Shown here piece by piece: positions 1-5,890 of a DNA stretch of 7,884 nt. The stretch is from Patescibacteria group bacterium. Lineage in GTDB: Bacteria; Patescibacteriota; Minisyncoccia; Phycocordibacterales; PALSA-1337. Every line of letters starts with the position of its first letter. The first letter of the stretch is position 1. The translations under genes were made by a program, and so were the position numbers. The stretch is from contig JAGWNR010000026.1 in the NCBI GenBank assembly GCA_028871265.1, positions 1 to 7,884 on the forward strand. The letters are read 5' to 3'. The notes beneath the pieces are model-generated. The model saw only the letters and a program-made list of their open reading frames with translations, ran no database searches and had not been told where the DNA came from.

Positions 1-153
1 GTCGGTCCTGGACGGATTGAAGATGGCAAACTTGTAAAATTGTCAGTCAAAGAAGGTGATCTGGTGCTCTTTCAATGGGGCGACAAGGTCAAGGTCGATG
101 AGGAGGAATACTATATTGTAAGAGAAGCGGAGATATTGGCGATTATTAAATAA
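1..153 (+). CDS. groES: Co-chaperonin GroES, C-terminal part (5' end outside window)
   Basis: Frame 1 is open from the first base and encodes 50 residues before a TAA stop. The peptide starts VGPGR and contains GDLVLF, a VKVDEEEYYIVRE stretch and the ending ILAIIK. These match the second half of the GroES fold, where VGPG, the GDxVLF strand and the E-(Y/F)-x-(I/L)-(V/L)-RE-x-(D/E)-ILA ending are conserved. GroES forms the heptameric lid of the GroEL folding chamber in the cytoplasm. The missing N-terminal half, including the mobile loop, lies upstream of the window. groEL follows in the same direction after a 143-base spacer, which supports the call. The spacer is longer than usual for a groESL operon and is filled by an inverted repeat. 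The segment around FQWGDKVKV appears slightly shorter than in common GroES proteins. Only the truncation limits the call. Confidence 0.93.
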   Translation, partial: VGPGRIEDGKLVKLSVKEGDLVLFQWGDKVKVDEEEYYIVREAEILAIIK

Positions 154-160
154 TTACTTT

Positions 161-275
161 GACGCACAGGCATGTCTTCGATTCGAGGAGACTTGCGAGC
201 GCGACTGGCGCGAGCACGAGGAATTTTCTAGCAAGAAAATATCCGTGCTCCGAGAACGAAGACTGCCGAAGCGTC
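161..275 (+). repeat. Long nested inverted repeat / structured spacer between groES and groEL
   Basis: Five helices nest inside one another: gacgc 161-165 with gcgtc 271-275; ggca 169-172 with tgcc 264-267; gtcttcg 174-180 with cgaagac 257-263; gagcacg 212-218 with cgtgctc 244-250; and attttct 223-229 with agaaaat 234-240, closed by the tetraloop agca. That is about 30 pairs, with one asymmetric side of about 30 bases (181-211). An alternative pairing of ggag 187-190 with ctcc 248-251 is possible. There is no T-run after the outer helix, so it is not a simple intrinsic terminator. The structure ends 21 bases before the groEL start and does not cover it. It could be an RNA processing or stability element that adjusts the GroES:GroEL ratio, or a REP/MITE-like dispersed element. 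The pairing is seen directly; the role is unknown. Confidence 0.7.
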
Positions 276-296
276 ATGCATAACTATTAAAAAACC

Positions 297-1937
297 ATGA
301 GCAAAAAAATACTTTACAACGAAGAAGCGCGCAAGGCCTTGAAACGCGGCGTAGATACTGTAGCTGATGCAGTCAAAATTACCATTGGTCCACGTGGTCG
401 CAACGTGGTACTGGACAAAAGCTACGGCGCGCCGACTATCACCAATGACGGCGTTTCTATTGCGCGAGATATTACGCTCCGTGATCGTTTTGAAAATATG
501 GGCGCTGAAATCGTCAAAGAAGTTGCCGGAAAAACAAATGATGTCGCCGGCGACGGTACCACAACCGCCACAATTTTGACCCAGGCAATCATCACCGAAG
601 GTTTGCGACAGACTTCGATGGGTGTCTCGGCTATGCTGGTCCGTACCGGTATCGAATCCGCCGCAAAAGATGTTGTGACCGCTCTCAAAAAAATCGCCAA
701 GCCAATCAAGAGTGATGATGAAATTCGCCAGGTTGCTACAATTTCCGCCGAATCTTCGGAAATCGGTAAAATTATAGCCGATACTATTAAAAAAGTTGGC
801 AAAGACGGCGTTGTCACGGTGGAGGAATCTCAGTCGACCAGTTTGGAATCAGAGGTCGTTGAAGGTATCCAATTCGACAAAGGTTATGTTTCGGCCTATA
901 TGATCACCAACGCCGAGCGTATGGAAGCTGAATTCAAAGATGCCGCTGTTCTAATCACTGATAAAAAAATTTCCTCGGTCAAGGAAATTTTGCCACTGCT
1001 AGAGCAATTGGTTCAGAGTGGCAAACGTGATTTGGTTATAATCGCCGAAGACGTCGAGGGTGAAGCACTCTCTACATTTATCGTCAATCGCCTGAAGGGT
1101 ACGTTTAATGTCCTGGCAATCAAAGCGCCTGGATATGGCGATCAAAAGAAAGCATTACTCGAAGATATTGCAGTAACGGTTGGCGCTACTGTCATTACCG
1201 AAGACGTCGGTATCAAATTTGAAAAGGCAGACATCAGTATGCTCGGTGCGGCTAGAAAAGTGATTGCGACCAAGGATACGACCACAATCGTCGGCGGCAA
1301 GGGCAAGAAAGCGGCAATCGAAGCTCGTGTGAAACAGATCAAAGGTCAACGCGATTCATCTGATTCAAAATATGACAAAGAAAAACTAGAAGAACGCATC
1401 GCCAAACTATCGGGCGGTGTGGCGGTCATTCGTGTCGGTGCCGCGACGGAGACGGAAATGAAATATTTGAAGTTAAAGATCGAAGACGCCGTCAATGCTA
1501 CAAAAGCCGCGATCGAGGAAGGTATTGTGCCTGGCGGCGGTGTGGCACTGGTGCGTGCGGCCATCGAGGTCGGCAAAACTTCCGAATCACACAAATCTTC
1601 CTCACCGGAGGAAAAGTTGGGTTATGACATCGTAGTAAAAGCACTGGAAGCCCCTTTGAAACAAATTGCCATGAACGCCGGCAAGGATGACGGTTCGGTC
1701 ATTGTGGATAAAGTAAAAAATGGCAAGGGAAACAGTGGCTACGATGCTCTAAAAGATGAGCTTGTCCCTGATATGATTGCCTCTGGTATTGTTGATCCGG
1801 TCAAGGTTACTCGGTTGGGTGTAGAAAATTCATGTTCAGCCGCGGCAATATTCCTGACGACAGAGGTGGCAATTGCTGACGAGCCGGAGGAAAAGAAAGC
1901 CGCGCCTGCGGGCGGAATGGGAGATATGGGGTATTAA
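297..1937 (+). CDS. groEL: Chaperonin GroEL (60 kDa, Hsp60)
   Basis: The gene encodes 546 residues, the usual full length for group I chaperonin, an ATP-driven double-ring cytoplasmic folding machine working with GroES. The equatorial domain begins with KITIGPRGRNVVLDKSYG (about residues 27-44). The phosphate-binding loop is AGDGTTT with Asp86, and the catalytic Asp397 lies in IEDAVNATKAAIEEG, followed by a GGG turn. These correspond to Asp87 and Asp398 of E. coli GroEL. The apical domain includes EGIQFDKGY and IKAPGYGD. The C-terminus keeps the Gly-Met rich tail (GGMGDMGY). The ATG at 297 gives the canonical N-terminus. It has no Shine-Dalgarno sequence; the bases before it are A-rich, ending aaccATGa. 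A TATTAA at 285-290 could be a weak -10, but the gene may also be read through from groES. No clear terminator follows the stop. Nothing is broken or missing. Confidence 0.98.
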   Translation: MSKKILYNEEARKALKRGVDTVADAVKITIGPRGRNVVLDKSYGAPTITNDGVSIARDITLRDRFENMGAEIVKEVAGKTNDVAGDGTTTATILTQAIITEGLRQTSMGVSAMLVRTGIESAAKDVVTALKKIAKPIKSDDEIRQVATISAESSEIGKIIADTIKKVGKDGVVTVEESQSTSLESEVVEGIQFDKGYVSAYMITNAERMEAEFKDAAVLITDKKISSVKEILPLLEQLVQSGKRDLVIIAEDVEGEALSTFIVNRLKGTFNVLAIKAPGYGDQKKALLEDIAVTVGATVITEDVGIKFEKADISMLGAARKVIATKDTTTIVGGKGKKAAIEARVKQIKGQRDSSDSKYDKEKLEERIAKLSGGVAVIRVGAATETEMKYLKLKIEDAVNATKAAIEEGIVPGGGVALVRAAIEVGKTSESHKSSSPEEKLGYDIVVKALEAPLKQIAMNAGKDDGSVIVDKVKNGKGNSGYDALKDELVPDMIASGIVDPVKVTRLGVENSCSAAAIFLTTEVAIADEPEEKKAAPAGGMGDMGY

Positions 1938-1950
1938 AAATCTTGAACAC

Positions 1951-1979
1951 TTCACAGCCAGAATGGTTTTTGCTATACT
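1951..1979 (+). promoter_or_regulatory. Sigma70-type promoter for the anchored protein gene
   Basis: TTCACA at 1951-1956 and TATACT at 1974-1979 are separated by 17 bases, and TG at 1971-1972 adds an extended -10 (TGcTATACT). Five of six -35 bases and five of six -10 bases match the consensus. The ATG at 1989 is only nine bases past the -10, so the transcript would start about two to four bases before it or at it. That implies a leaderless or nearly leaderless mRNA. Confidence 0.65.
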
Positions 1980-1988
1980 GGATACACT

Positions 1989-2684
1989 ATGAAAAAACAA
2001 TCAACCATTTGGACAGTTGTAATACTGGCGGTTATTATTATCGCAATTATTTTTGTTGTCCGTTCACATATGGCACCCGGTCCTGGCGGGGCAGCTTCTA
2101 TGATAAACGGTAATAACAGCGCTTCGGTTTCTCCGACCGAAACCACGAAATTATCCTCTTCATTATCAAAGTTTCAAAATGAAGAATTGGGTTTTTCGGT
2201 AAACTATCCGACTAGCTGGCAGATTGAAAGTGCTCCGGCTGGTGCGACTTTTATCATTCCAGACCAATTTCCTGAAACAACCATAGGCACTCTGGAGGCG
2301 TCTATCCAGGTCATTCCTGGCACTTGCGCTTTTCCACCAGTGGTTTCGGTCAAAGATAAAGGCCAGTTAAATGTCGGCAGTTTGACATTTGACACCATGA
2401 CTATTCAAAATTCTGTCCAAGGACGTGGTTATTTCGATCATTTCTATTCTCTGCAAAATGGCAATGTTTGTTACATGTTTTTACTGGACTCAGTAACTCT
2501 AAACCCTACGACCAAAGGCTTCTCTAGTTCGGATGTGCCGAAAATTACAGCTAACAATCAATCGCATATATCCGATGCCGATGCCGCGTTTAATGATGTC
2601 GTTAAGTCGTTTACTTTCGTCGCTCCACCAGCCGGTGAACCGGAAACTTCATATCATCCGACGGCAACTAGTACAGGGAAATAA
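1989..2684 (+). CDS. Membrane-anchored extracytoplasmic protein, PsbP-like/GFSVNYP domain, function unknown
   Basis: The product has 231 residues. Residues 1-6 carry a short positive N-terminus, and about 7-24 are a strongly hydrophobic segment (TIWTVVILAVIIIAIIFVV), with no convincing cleavage site. The protein is therefore probably anchored facing outward. A Gly/Ser/Thr/Asn-rich linker (about 30-62) leads to a globular domain opening with ELGFSVNYPTSWQIE (about 66-80) and closing with FNDVVKSFTF (about 201-210). This arrangement resembles PsbP-like lipoprotein and surface domains that are frequent in Patescibacteria. Cys113 and Cys161 are the only cysteines and could form a disulfide. The tail is Pro/Thr/Ser-rich. 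The ATG chosen puts the Lys-Lys positive end directly before the membrane segment and sits just after a good promoter. No catalytic motif is visible, so no enzyme function is assigned. It is likely transcribed separately from groEL. Confidence 0.8.
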   Translation: MKKQSTIWTVVILAVIIIAIIFVVRSHMAPGPGGAASMINGNNSASVSPTETTKLSSSLSKFQNEELGFSVNYPTSWQIESAPAGATFIIPDQFPETTIGTLEASIQVIPGTCAFPPVVSVKDKGQLNVGSLTFDTMTIQNSVQGRGYFDHFYSLQNGNVCYMFLLDSVTLNPTTKGFSSSDVPKITANNQSHISDADAAFNDVVKSFTFVAPPAGEPETSYHPTATSTGK

Positions 2685-2690
2685 GTTCAT

Positions 2691-2735
2691 AAAGTCGAAA
2701 GTCCTTAAAGTTTGTAAAGTTAAATAATCAACTTT
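2691..2735 (+). repeat. Four AAAGT repeats and a small inverted repeat upstream of lemA
   Basis: AAAGT occurs at 2691-2695, 2698-2702, 2707-2711 and 2716-2720, with start-to-start distances of 7, 9 and 9 bases. The last copy belongs to a six-base inverted repeat, aaagtt 2716-2721 and aacttt 2730-2735, just before the lemA start at 2741. The cluster could be a protein-binding site, but the region is AT-rich and short repeats arise easily. No good -35/-10 pair was found here, so the lemA promoter is not assigned. Confidence 0.3.
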
Positions 2736-2740
2736 GTACC

Positions 2741-3301
2741 ATGATTCTCACCTACATTATCATCGCAATACTAGCAATTCTCGTCGTCTGGGCTATTGTC
2801 GCTTTCAACGGATTGGTTAGATCCAAAAATCGCGTTCAGGAATCCTGGGCTGACATCGATGTGCAGCTAAAACGCCGATATGACCTAATTCCGAATCTGG
2901 TGGAAACAGTCAAAGGCTACGCCGCGCATGAAAAAACAGTCTTTGAAGATGTGACTCAAGCTCGCGCCGTCGCCATGGGTGCTACAGGTTTGGCACAGAA
3001 AGGTCAAGCAGAAAATCAGTTGGCCGGTGCTCTGAAATCATTGTTTGCGGTTTCTGAAGCTTATCCTGACCTGAAAGCCAATCAGAATTTCCTGGCGCTG
3101 CAAAACGAATTGACTGATACCGAGGATAAAATCCAGGCTGCCCGCCGTTTCTACAACGGCAATGTCCGTGATTTCAACACCGCGATCCAAGTTTTCCCTG
3201 GCAGTATTATTGCCGGCACATTCCACTTTACTGCTATGGAATTCTTCCAGCTGGATGCCGCCGATGCGGCCGCCAAAGAGCCGGTGCAAGTAAAGTTCTA
3301 G
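2741..3301 (+). CDS. lemA: LemA family membrane protein
   Basis: The product has 186 residues, the usual LemA size. Residues 3-22 form one N-terminal membrane helix (LTYIIIAILAILVVWAIVAF). The rest is the helical LemA domain, with the family hallmarks KRRYDLIPNLVETVKGYAAHE (about 44-64) and YPDLKANQNFLALQNELTDTEDKIQAARRFYNGNVRDFN (108-146, described in parts). The bulk is expected outside the membrane or along it. The biochemical role of LemA is not settled. It is commonly encoded beside HtpX-type M48 proteases, and an htpX gene lies downstream here, although a NYN gene intervenes. The start has the context taccATGa without a Shine-Dalgarno sequence. The stop is TAG. Base composition resembles groEL and htpX rather than the AT-richer NYN gene that follows. 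Confidence 0.93.
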   Translation: MILTYIIIAILAILVVWAIVAFNGLVRSKNRVQESWADIDVQLKRRYDLIPNLVETVKGYAAHEKTVFEDVTQARAVAMGATGLAQKGQAENQLAGALKSLFAVSEAYPDLKANQNFLALQNELTDTEDKIQAARRFYNGNVRDFNTAIQVFPGSIIAGTFHFTAMEFFQLDAADAAAKEPVQVKF

Positions 3302-3341
3302 ATTAGGTGAATGAGGTGATATATTGTTCACAGTATATATA

Positions 3342-3372
3342 TTGACAAATGATTTTTAAGGAGTAGTATATA
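3342..3372 (+). promoter_or_regulatory. Promoter in front of the hairpin/terminator element
   Basis: A perfect -35 box, TTGACA, lies at 3342-3347. The best -10 candidates are TATATA at 3367-3372 (19-base spacing) and TAGTAT at 3364-3369 (16-base spacing). Transcription would begin near 3379, immediately before the UUCG-capped hairpin. No start codon with an open frame follows before the terminator, so the direct product would be a short RNA. An aaggag at 3359-3363 looks like a Shine-Dalgarno sequence but has no gene attached. Confidence 0.5.
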
Positions 3373-3378
3373 AACATA

Positions 3379-3444
3379 CCTTCTGTCGCTTCGGTGGCAG
3401 AACGCGAAACCGCAGCAGAAATGTTGCGGTTTCTGTATTTTTTT
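3379..3444 (+). ncRNA. Candidate small RNA or attenuator upstream of the NYN gene
   Basis: About 65 bases fold into two stacked hairpins. The first is 3381-3389 with 3394-3402, nine pairs including two G-U, closed by the very stable C(UUCG)G tetraloop at 3390-3393. The second is the terminator hairpin 3406-3416 with 3423-3433, followed by a T-run. A TTGACA box lies the right distance upstream. Promoter, structured body and terminator together make a self-contained RNA unit. It could be an independent small RNA, or a leader that stops transcription before the NYN gene at 3459. It matches no family I recognise. The exact ends are inferred, not observed. Confidence 0.5.
3406..3444 (+). terminator. 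Intrinsic terminator before the NYN gene
   Basis: gaaaccgca at 3406-3414 pairs perfectly with tgcggtttc at 3425-3433. Two more pairs (G-U and C-G) extend the stem to 11, leaving the loop agaaat. After four bases (tgta) comes a run of seven T at 3438-3444. This has the form of a Rho-independent terminator on the + strand. It could end lemA transcripts, the candidate small RNA, or both. Confidence 0.75.
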
Positions 3445-3452
3445 GATAAAAT
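3424..3452 (+). promoter_or_regulatory. Candidate promoter for the NYN gene, overlapping the terminator
   Basis: TTGCGG at 3424-3429 and TAAAAT at 3447-3452 are 17 bases apart. The -10 is good (five of six); the -35 keeps only TTG. The GTG start at 3459 is six bases past the -10, so the mRNA would be leaderless. The -35 lies inside the right arm of the terminator stem. Confidence 0.4.
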
Positions 3453-3458
3453 AGTTCA

Positions 3459-4106
3459 GTGAAACTACATGTCTACGTAGATGGCTTTAATTTATACTAC
3501 GGATGTCTCAAAGATACTCCGTATCGCTGGCTTGATGTTTTAAAAATGTGCACATTGCGTTTTCCCCAAGATGAAATAGTCAGAATAAAGTATTTTACGG
3601 CACCCATAAAAATTCGCATGAGTGAAAAAGACCCCGATCGGCCCAATCGCCAGCAAATATATCTCCGGGCATTGAGGACTATCCCCAATTTGGATATTAT
3701 TGAAGGCGTTTTCTTGAGTCATAAAGTTTCAATGAAACTTGCTCGAGGAGATGGTTACGCATTAGTCATCAAGAATGAAGAAAAGGGGACTGATGTCAAT
3801 ATTGCGTCGTATCTAGTACATGATGCACACCACACCCTCTTTAAAAAAGCAGTTGTTATATCAAATGACTCTGATCTTGTAACTCCAATAAAAATTGTCA
3901 CAAAGGAAATCGGCTTACCAGTCACCATAGTTAGTCCTTTTGATAGAAATAGTATACAACTCAAAGATGTAGCGACAGATGTAAAACATATAAGAAAAGG
4001 TTTACTTAAAGTTAGTCAATTCAATGAAAAATTAAATGATGCCACAGGAGAGTTTTCAATTCCCGAAAAATGGAAAGATCACAGTACCCAGAAAAATATT
4101 TCATAG
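3459..4106 (+). CDS. NYN-domain (PIN-like, LabA/DUF88 family) putative ribonuclease
   Basis: The product has 215 residues. The start VYVDGFNLYYG (Asp8, Asn11) is the first acidic motif of NYN domains. EEKGTDVNIASYLVHDA (Asp112) is the second, and VVISNDSDLVTPI (Asp137, Asp139) is the third. Together these form the metal-binding acidic pocket of PIN-like nucleases. NYN proteins cleave RNA or act in RNA processing, and some are linked to toxin or defence loci; the substrate here cannot be read from sequence. The GTG at 3459 places the first motif at residues 6-15, as usual. No internal ATG before this motif would work. The gene sits between lemA and htpX, is visibly more AT-rich than both, and carries its own terminator and promoter signals upstream. 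That pattern is consistent with insertion by transfer. Its TAG stop is 21 bases before htpX. Confidence 0.87.
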   Translation: MKLHVYVDGFNLYYGCLKDTPYRWLDVLKMCTLRFPQDEIVRIKYFTAPIKIRMSEKDPDRPNRQQIYLRALRTIPNLDIIEGVFLSHKVSMKLARGDGYALVIKNEEKGTDVNIASYLVHDAHHTLFKKAVVISNDSDLVTPIKIVTKEIGLPVTIVSPFDRNSIQLKDVATDVKHIRKGLLKVSQFNEKLNDATGEFSIPEKWKDHSTQKNIS

Positions 4107-4127
4107 GAGATTATTTAGAATAAATTT

Positions 4128-5033
4128 ATGGCAACATTATACACCCAACAAGACAAAAATGTTCATCGCACCTGGTTTCTGATGGCGGCGTTTTTAGCCA
4201 TTGTCGTTGCCATCGGCTATTTCGTCAGTTGGTACTGGCAGAGTCCGGGTTTTCTATATCTGGCAATTTTCATTGCGCTTGCCATGAATTTTGCTAGCTA
4301 CTGGTGGTCGGATAAAATTTCGCTGTCACTATCACGGGCTGTGCCGGCGGACAAGGTGCAGTACCCGCAGCTTTTTCAAGTGGTCGAAAATCTGGCAATA
4401 ACCGCTGGTTTGCCGATGCCGCGGCTCTATATCATTCCCGATGCGGCGCCGAATGCATTCGCTACCGGTCGTGACAAAAATCACGCCGCGGTGGCGGTGA
4501 CGCAAGGATTACTCGGTATGATGGATAAAAATGAACTGTCCGGCGTTCTGGCGCACGAACTGTCGCATATCGGCAATCGAGACATATTGCTCTCTACTGT
4601 TGTGGTGGTTTTGGTTGGCTTCATCGCCATTCTGGCAAATATCTTTACACGGAGCATGTGGTTCGGCGGCAATCGACGCGGCAACGACAGGGAGGGCGGT
4701 GGGCAGCTGGGAGCGATCCTGGCCATTGTCGGTATTATTTTTGTCATTCTTTCCCCCATAATCGCCCAACTGATCCAACTGGCTATTTCTAGAAAACGCG
4801 AATTTTTGGCCGATGCCGACGGCGCGCTCCTCACCCGCTATCCGGAAGGTCTGGCCAGCGCCCTTGAAAAAATCCAGGCTTATGGCCGGCCAATGGCTAC
4901 GGCCAACAATGCCACGGCGCACATGTATATTTCTAACCCTTTTGGCGCCAAAGCCGGACAGGGGATAGCCAAACTTTTCATGACCCACCCGCCAACAGAG
5001 GAAAGAATCAAGGTATTGAGGGAAATGGCGTAG
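4128..5033 (+). CDS. htpX: HtpX-like M48 family membrane zinc metalloprotease
   Basis: The product has 301 residues, close to the usual HtpX length (about 290). The zinc site is HELSH (His143, Glu144, His147) with the third ligand Glu225 in SRKREFLADADG. FMTHPPTEERI near the C-terminus is also typical. Hydrophobic segments at about 14-34, 40-58, 153-174 and 194-220 would hold it in the cytoplasmic membrane with the active site facing the cytoplasm. HtpX degrades misfolded membrane proteins, alongside FtsH in known bacteria. lemA lies upstream in the same direction, as often seen, but the NYN gene separates them. An aggaga at 4105-4110 is 17 bases from the ATG, too far for a normal ribosome site. 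TAGAAT at 4116-4121 is a possible -10 that would give a leaderless mRNA. All key residues are present. Confidence 0.95.
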   Translation: MATLYTQQDKNVHRTWFLMAAFLAIVVAIGYFVSWYWQSPGFLYLAIFIALAMNFASYWWSDKISLSLSRAVPADKVQYPQLFQVVENLAITAGLPMPRLYIIPDAAPNAFATGRDKNHAAVAVTQGLLGMMDKNELSGVLAHELSHIGNRDILLSTVVVVLVGFIAILANIFTRSMWFGGNRRGNDREGGGQLGAILAIVGIIFVILSPIIAQLIQLAISRKREFLADADGALLTRYPEGLASALEKIQAYGRPMATANNATAHMYISNPFGAKAGQGIAKLFMTHPPTEERIKVLREMA

Positions 5034-5090
5034 AATGCTATGATAAAGTGGTATTAATTATTAAATATTAGAAAACATAATTTCAAGAAC

Positions 5091-5348
5091 ATGGCAAAAA
5101 AAGAAAATTCAGCATTTATGAAACCGTTGAATGTTAGCGCAGAACTAGCCGTTGTTGTGGGCAAGGGTCCGATGCCTCGATCAGAAGTAGTAAAAGCTCT
5201 CTGGAAATATATCAAAGACAACAATCTCCAAGACGCAAAGAACAAGAGAAATATCAATGCCGATGAAGCTCTCAAAAAAGTTTTTGGCGGTAAAGCGGTG
5301 GTCAACATGTTTGAAATGACTAAATTGGTTTCAAAGCATCTGTCCTAG
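5091..5348 (+). CDS. SWIB/MDM2 domain protein
   Basis: The product has 85 residues and is almost entirely one SWIB domain. It shows AFMKPLNVSAELAVVVG (about 9-25), the central MPRSEVVKALWKYIKDNNLQD (28-48), the NINADEALKKVFGG segment (54-67) and VNMFEMTKLVSKHL at the end. In eukaryotes the domain occurs in SWI/SNF chromatin complexes and MDM2. In bacteria it occurs in Chlamydia, where it is fused to topoisomerase or stands alone, and in several small-genome lineages; the bacterial role is a presumed DNA- or nucleoid-linked function. The Lys-rich N-terminus fits nucleic acid contact. CATAAT at 5076-5081 is a possible -10 nine bases before the ATG. There is no Shine-Dalgarno sequence. A strong terminator follows, so it seems to be a single-gene unit or the end of one. 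Confidence 0.88.
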   Translation: MAKKENSAFMKPLNVSAELAVVVGKGPMPRSEVVKALWKYIKDNNLQDAKNKRNINADEALKKVFGGKAVVNMFEMTKLVSKHLS

Positions 5349-5368
5349 CAGTTTGGCAAACGGTGTAT

Positions 5369-5403
5369 AAAACCATCTGTGATTCGTATCATGGATGGTT
5401 TTT
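5369..5403 (+). terminator. Intrinsic terminator after the SWIB gene
   Basis: aaaaccatc 5369-5377 pairs with gatggtttt 5394-5402. After a 2x2 internal loop, tgat 5380-5383 pairs with atca 5388-5391 around the loop tcgt. The right arm runs into five T (5399-5403). It begins 20 bases after the TAG of the SWIB gene and separates that gene from the tRNA. Confidence 0.8.
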
Positions 5404-5441
5404 GCACTTTTAGCGGTAAAATTTCTTTTTTATGTTTTTGT

Positions 5442-5449
5442 GATAGCAT
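5442..5449 (+). promoter_or_regulatory. Probable -10 region of the tRNA-Ser gene
   Basis: TAGCAT at 5444-5449 lies ten bases before the mature tRNA start, in the context tgaTAGCAT. The region 17 bases upstream is T-rich with no good -35. The same hexamer is the -10 candidate of the ATPase gene at 5914-5919. Confidence 0.35.
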
Positions 5450-5459
5450 GATTTGTAAT

Positions 5460-5544
5460 GGAGGCGTCGCATAGTGGTCTAGTGCGCACGCTTGGAAAGC
5501 GTGTAATCCGCAAGGATTCGAGAGTTCGAATCTCTCCGCCTCCG
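5460..5544 (+). tRNA. tRNA-Ser, anticodon GGA
   Basis: All arms of a class II tRNA are present. The acceptor is ggaggcg 5460-5466 with cgcctcc 5537-5543, and the discriminator G at 5544 is typical for serine. The D stem is gca 5469-5471 with tgc 5483-5485. The anticodon stem is cacgc 5487-5491 with gcgtg 5499-5503, loop TTGGAAA, anticodon GGA at 5494-5496, reading UCC and UCU. The long variable arm is aatcc 5505-5509 with ggatt 5514-5518 around gcaa. The T arm is gagag/ctctc with loop TTCGAAT. The CCA end is not encoded (gca follows the acceptor), so it must be added by CCA transferase. It sits at the edge of an accessory-looking region, a common integration position. Confidence 0.97.
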
Positions 5545-5607
5545 CAAATTCGTGAAAAACTCGGGGGTGTCGGAAATCGCGCCGCCCTCAATTCTGCGAC
5601 CTGCGTT

Positions 5608-5638
5608 TTGCGATTTCGCTTTCCGATTGCGATTTCGC
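5608..5638 (+). repeat. Direct repeat ttgcgatttcgc, two copies
   Basis: The 12-base word ttgcgatttcgc occurs at 5608-5619 and 5627-5638, 19 bases apart. Flanking text adds similar pieces: ggaaatcgcg at about 5573-5582 is a near inverted copy, and attctgcg occurs at 5591-5598 and 5640-5647. It looks like decayed repeat sequence downstream of the tRNA. Confidence 0.55.
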
Positions 5639-5702
5639 GATTCTGCGGAAGTTTTTACTTGAAGTTCGAACCTTTTTCGCCGAGAATCCGGCATGAATGA
5701 TT

Positions 5703-5724
5703 GCGCCTTCGCTCCGCTCGGCGC
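5703..5724 (+). repeat. Small GC-rich hairpin
   Basis: gcgcc 5703-5707 pairs with ggcgc 5720-5724 across a 12-base loop (ttcgctccgctc). It directly precedes the larger hairpin at 5730-5778 and may be part of the same structured element. Confidence 0.4.
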
Positions 5725-5729
5725 TCGGA

Positions 5730-5778
5730 AAGGGCGGACGGCGGCTGGGGGTGTGGGGGAAGGTCGCCGTCCGCCCTT
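5730..5778 (+). repeat. Perfect 14-bp inverted repeat with G-rich loop
   Basis: aagggcggacggcg 5730-5743 is a perfect inverted copy of cgccgtccgccctt 5765-5778. The 21-base loop 5744-5764 contains two runs of five G (5747-5751 and 5755-5759). With a bulged A at 5729, gg 5727-5728 and cc 5779-5780 extend the stem. No T-run follows on either strand, so it is not an intrinsic terminator. More G-runs follow at 5811-5814, 5816-5820 and 5822-5825. A REP-like or mobile-element end, or a G-quadruplex-forming site, is possible. Confidence 0.75.
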
Positions 5779-5890
5779 CCTCTTCGTTTTCGCGCGCTGC
5801 CCTGCGGTTTGGGGAGGGGGCGGGGAAATTGATCAAAATGGCTTAAAATACCTAAATTAGGCATACTTATACACTTTTTTGTACAAAAGC

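Larger units (their letters stand above)
5545..5890. other. Gene-free, repeat-rich and partly GC-rich region between tRNA-Ser and the ATPase gene
   Basis: No convincing gene lies here on either strand. Open frames exist, but their translations are low-complexity (Arg, Pro, Ser rich) and follow the repeats. The first part (to about 5645) is a patchwork of gcgattt/aaatcgc motifs. The middle (about 5700-5826) is clearly GC-rich and holds two hairpins and several G-runs. The last part (from about 5826) turns abruptly AT-rich and leads to the ATPase promoter. The octamer agttcgaa of the tRNA T arm (5523-5530) recurs at 5663-5670, followed by a loosely similar tail, but this is too short to call an attachment site. 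Confidence 0.6.

Noticed and set aside
422..1594. Several open frames on the minus strand inside groEL
   Set aside because: They are shadows of the groEL coding frame, and groEL is certain.
3359..3375. aaggag followed by a possible small gene
   Set aside because: No ATG, GTG or TTG with a meaningful open frame follows at ribosome-site distance before the terminator.
5600..5650. CRISPR-like array from the gcgatttcgc repeats
   Set aside because: Only two exact 12-base copies 19 bases apart; the spacing and repeat length do not fit CRISPR, and no cas gene is present.
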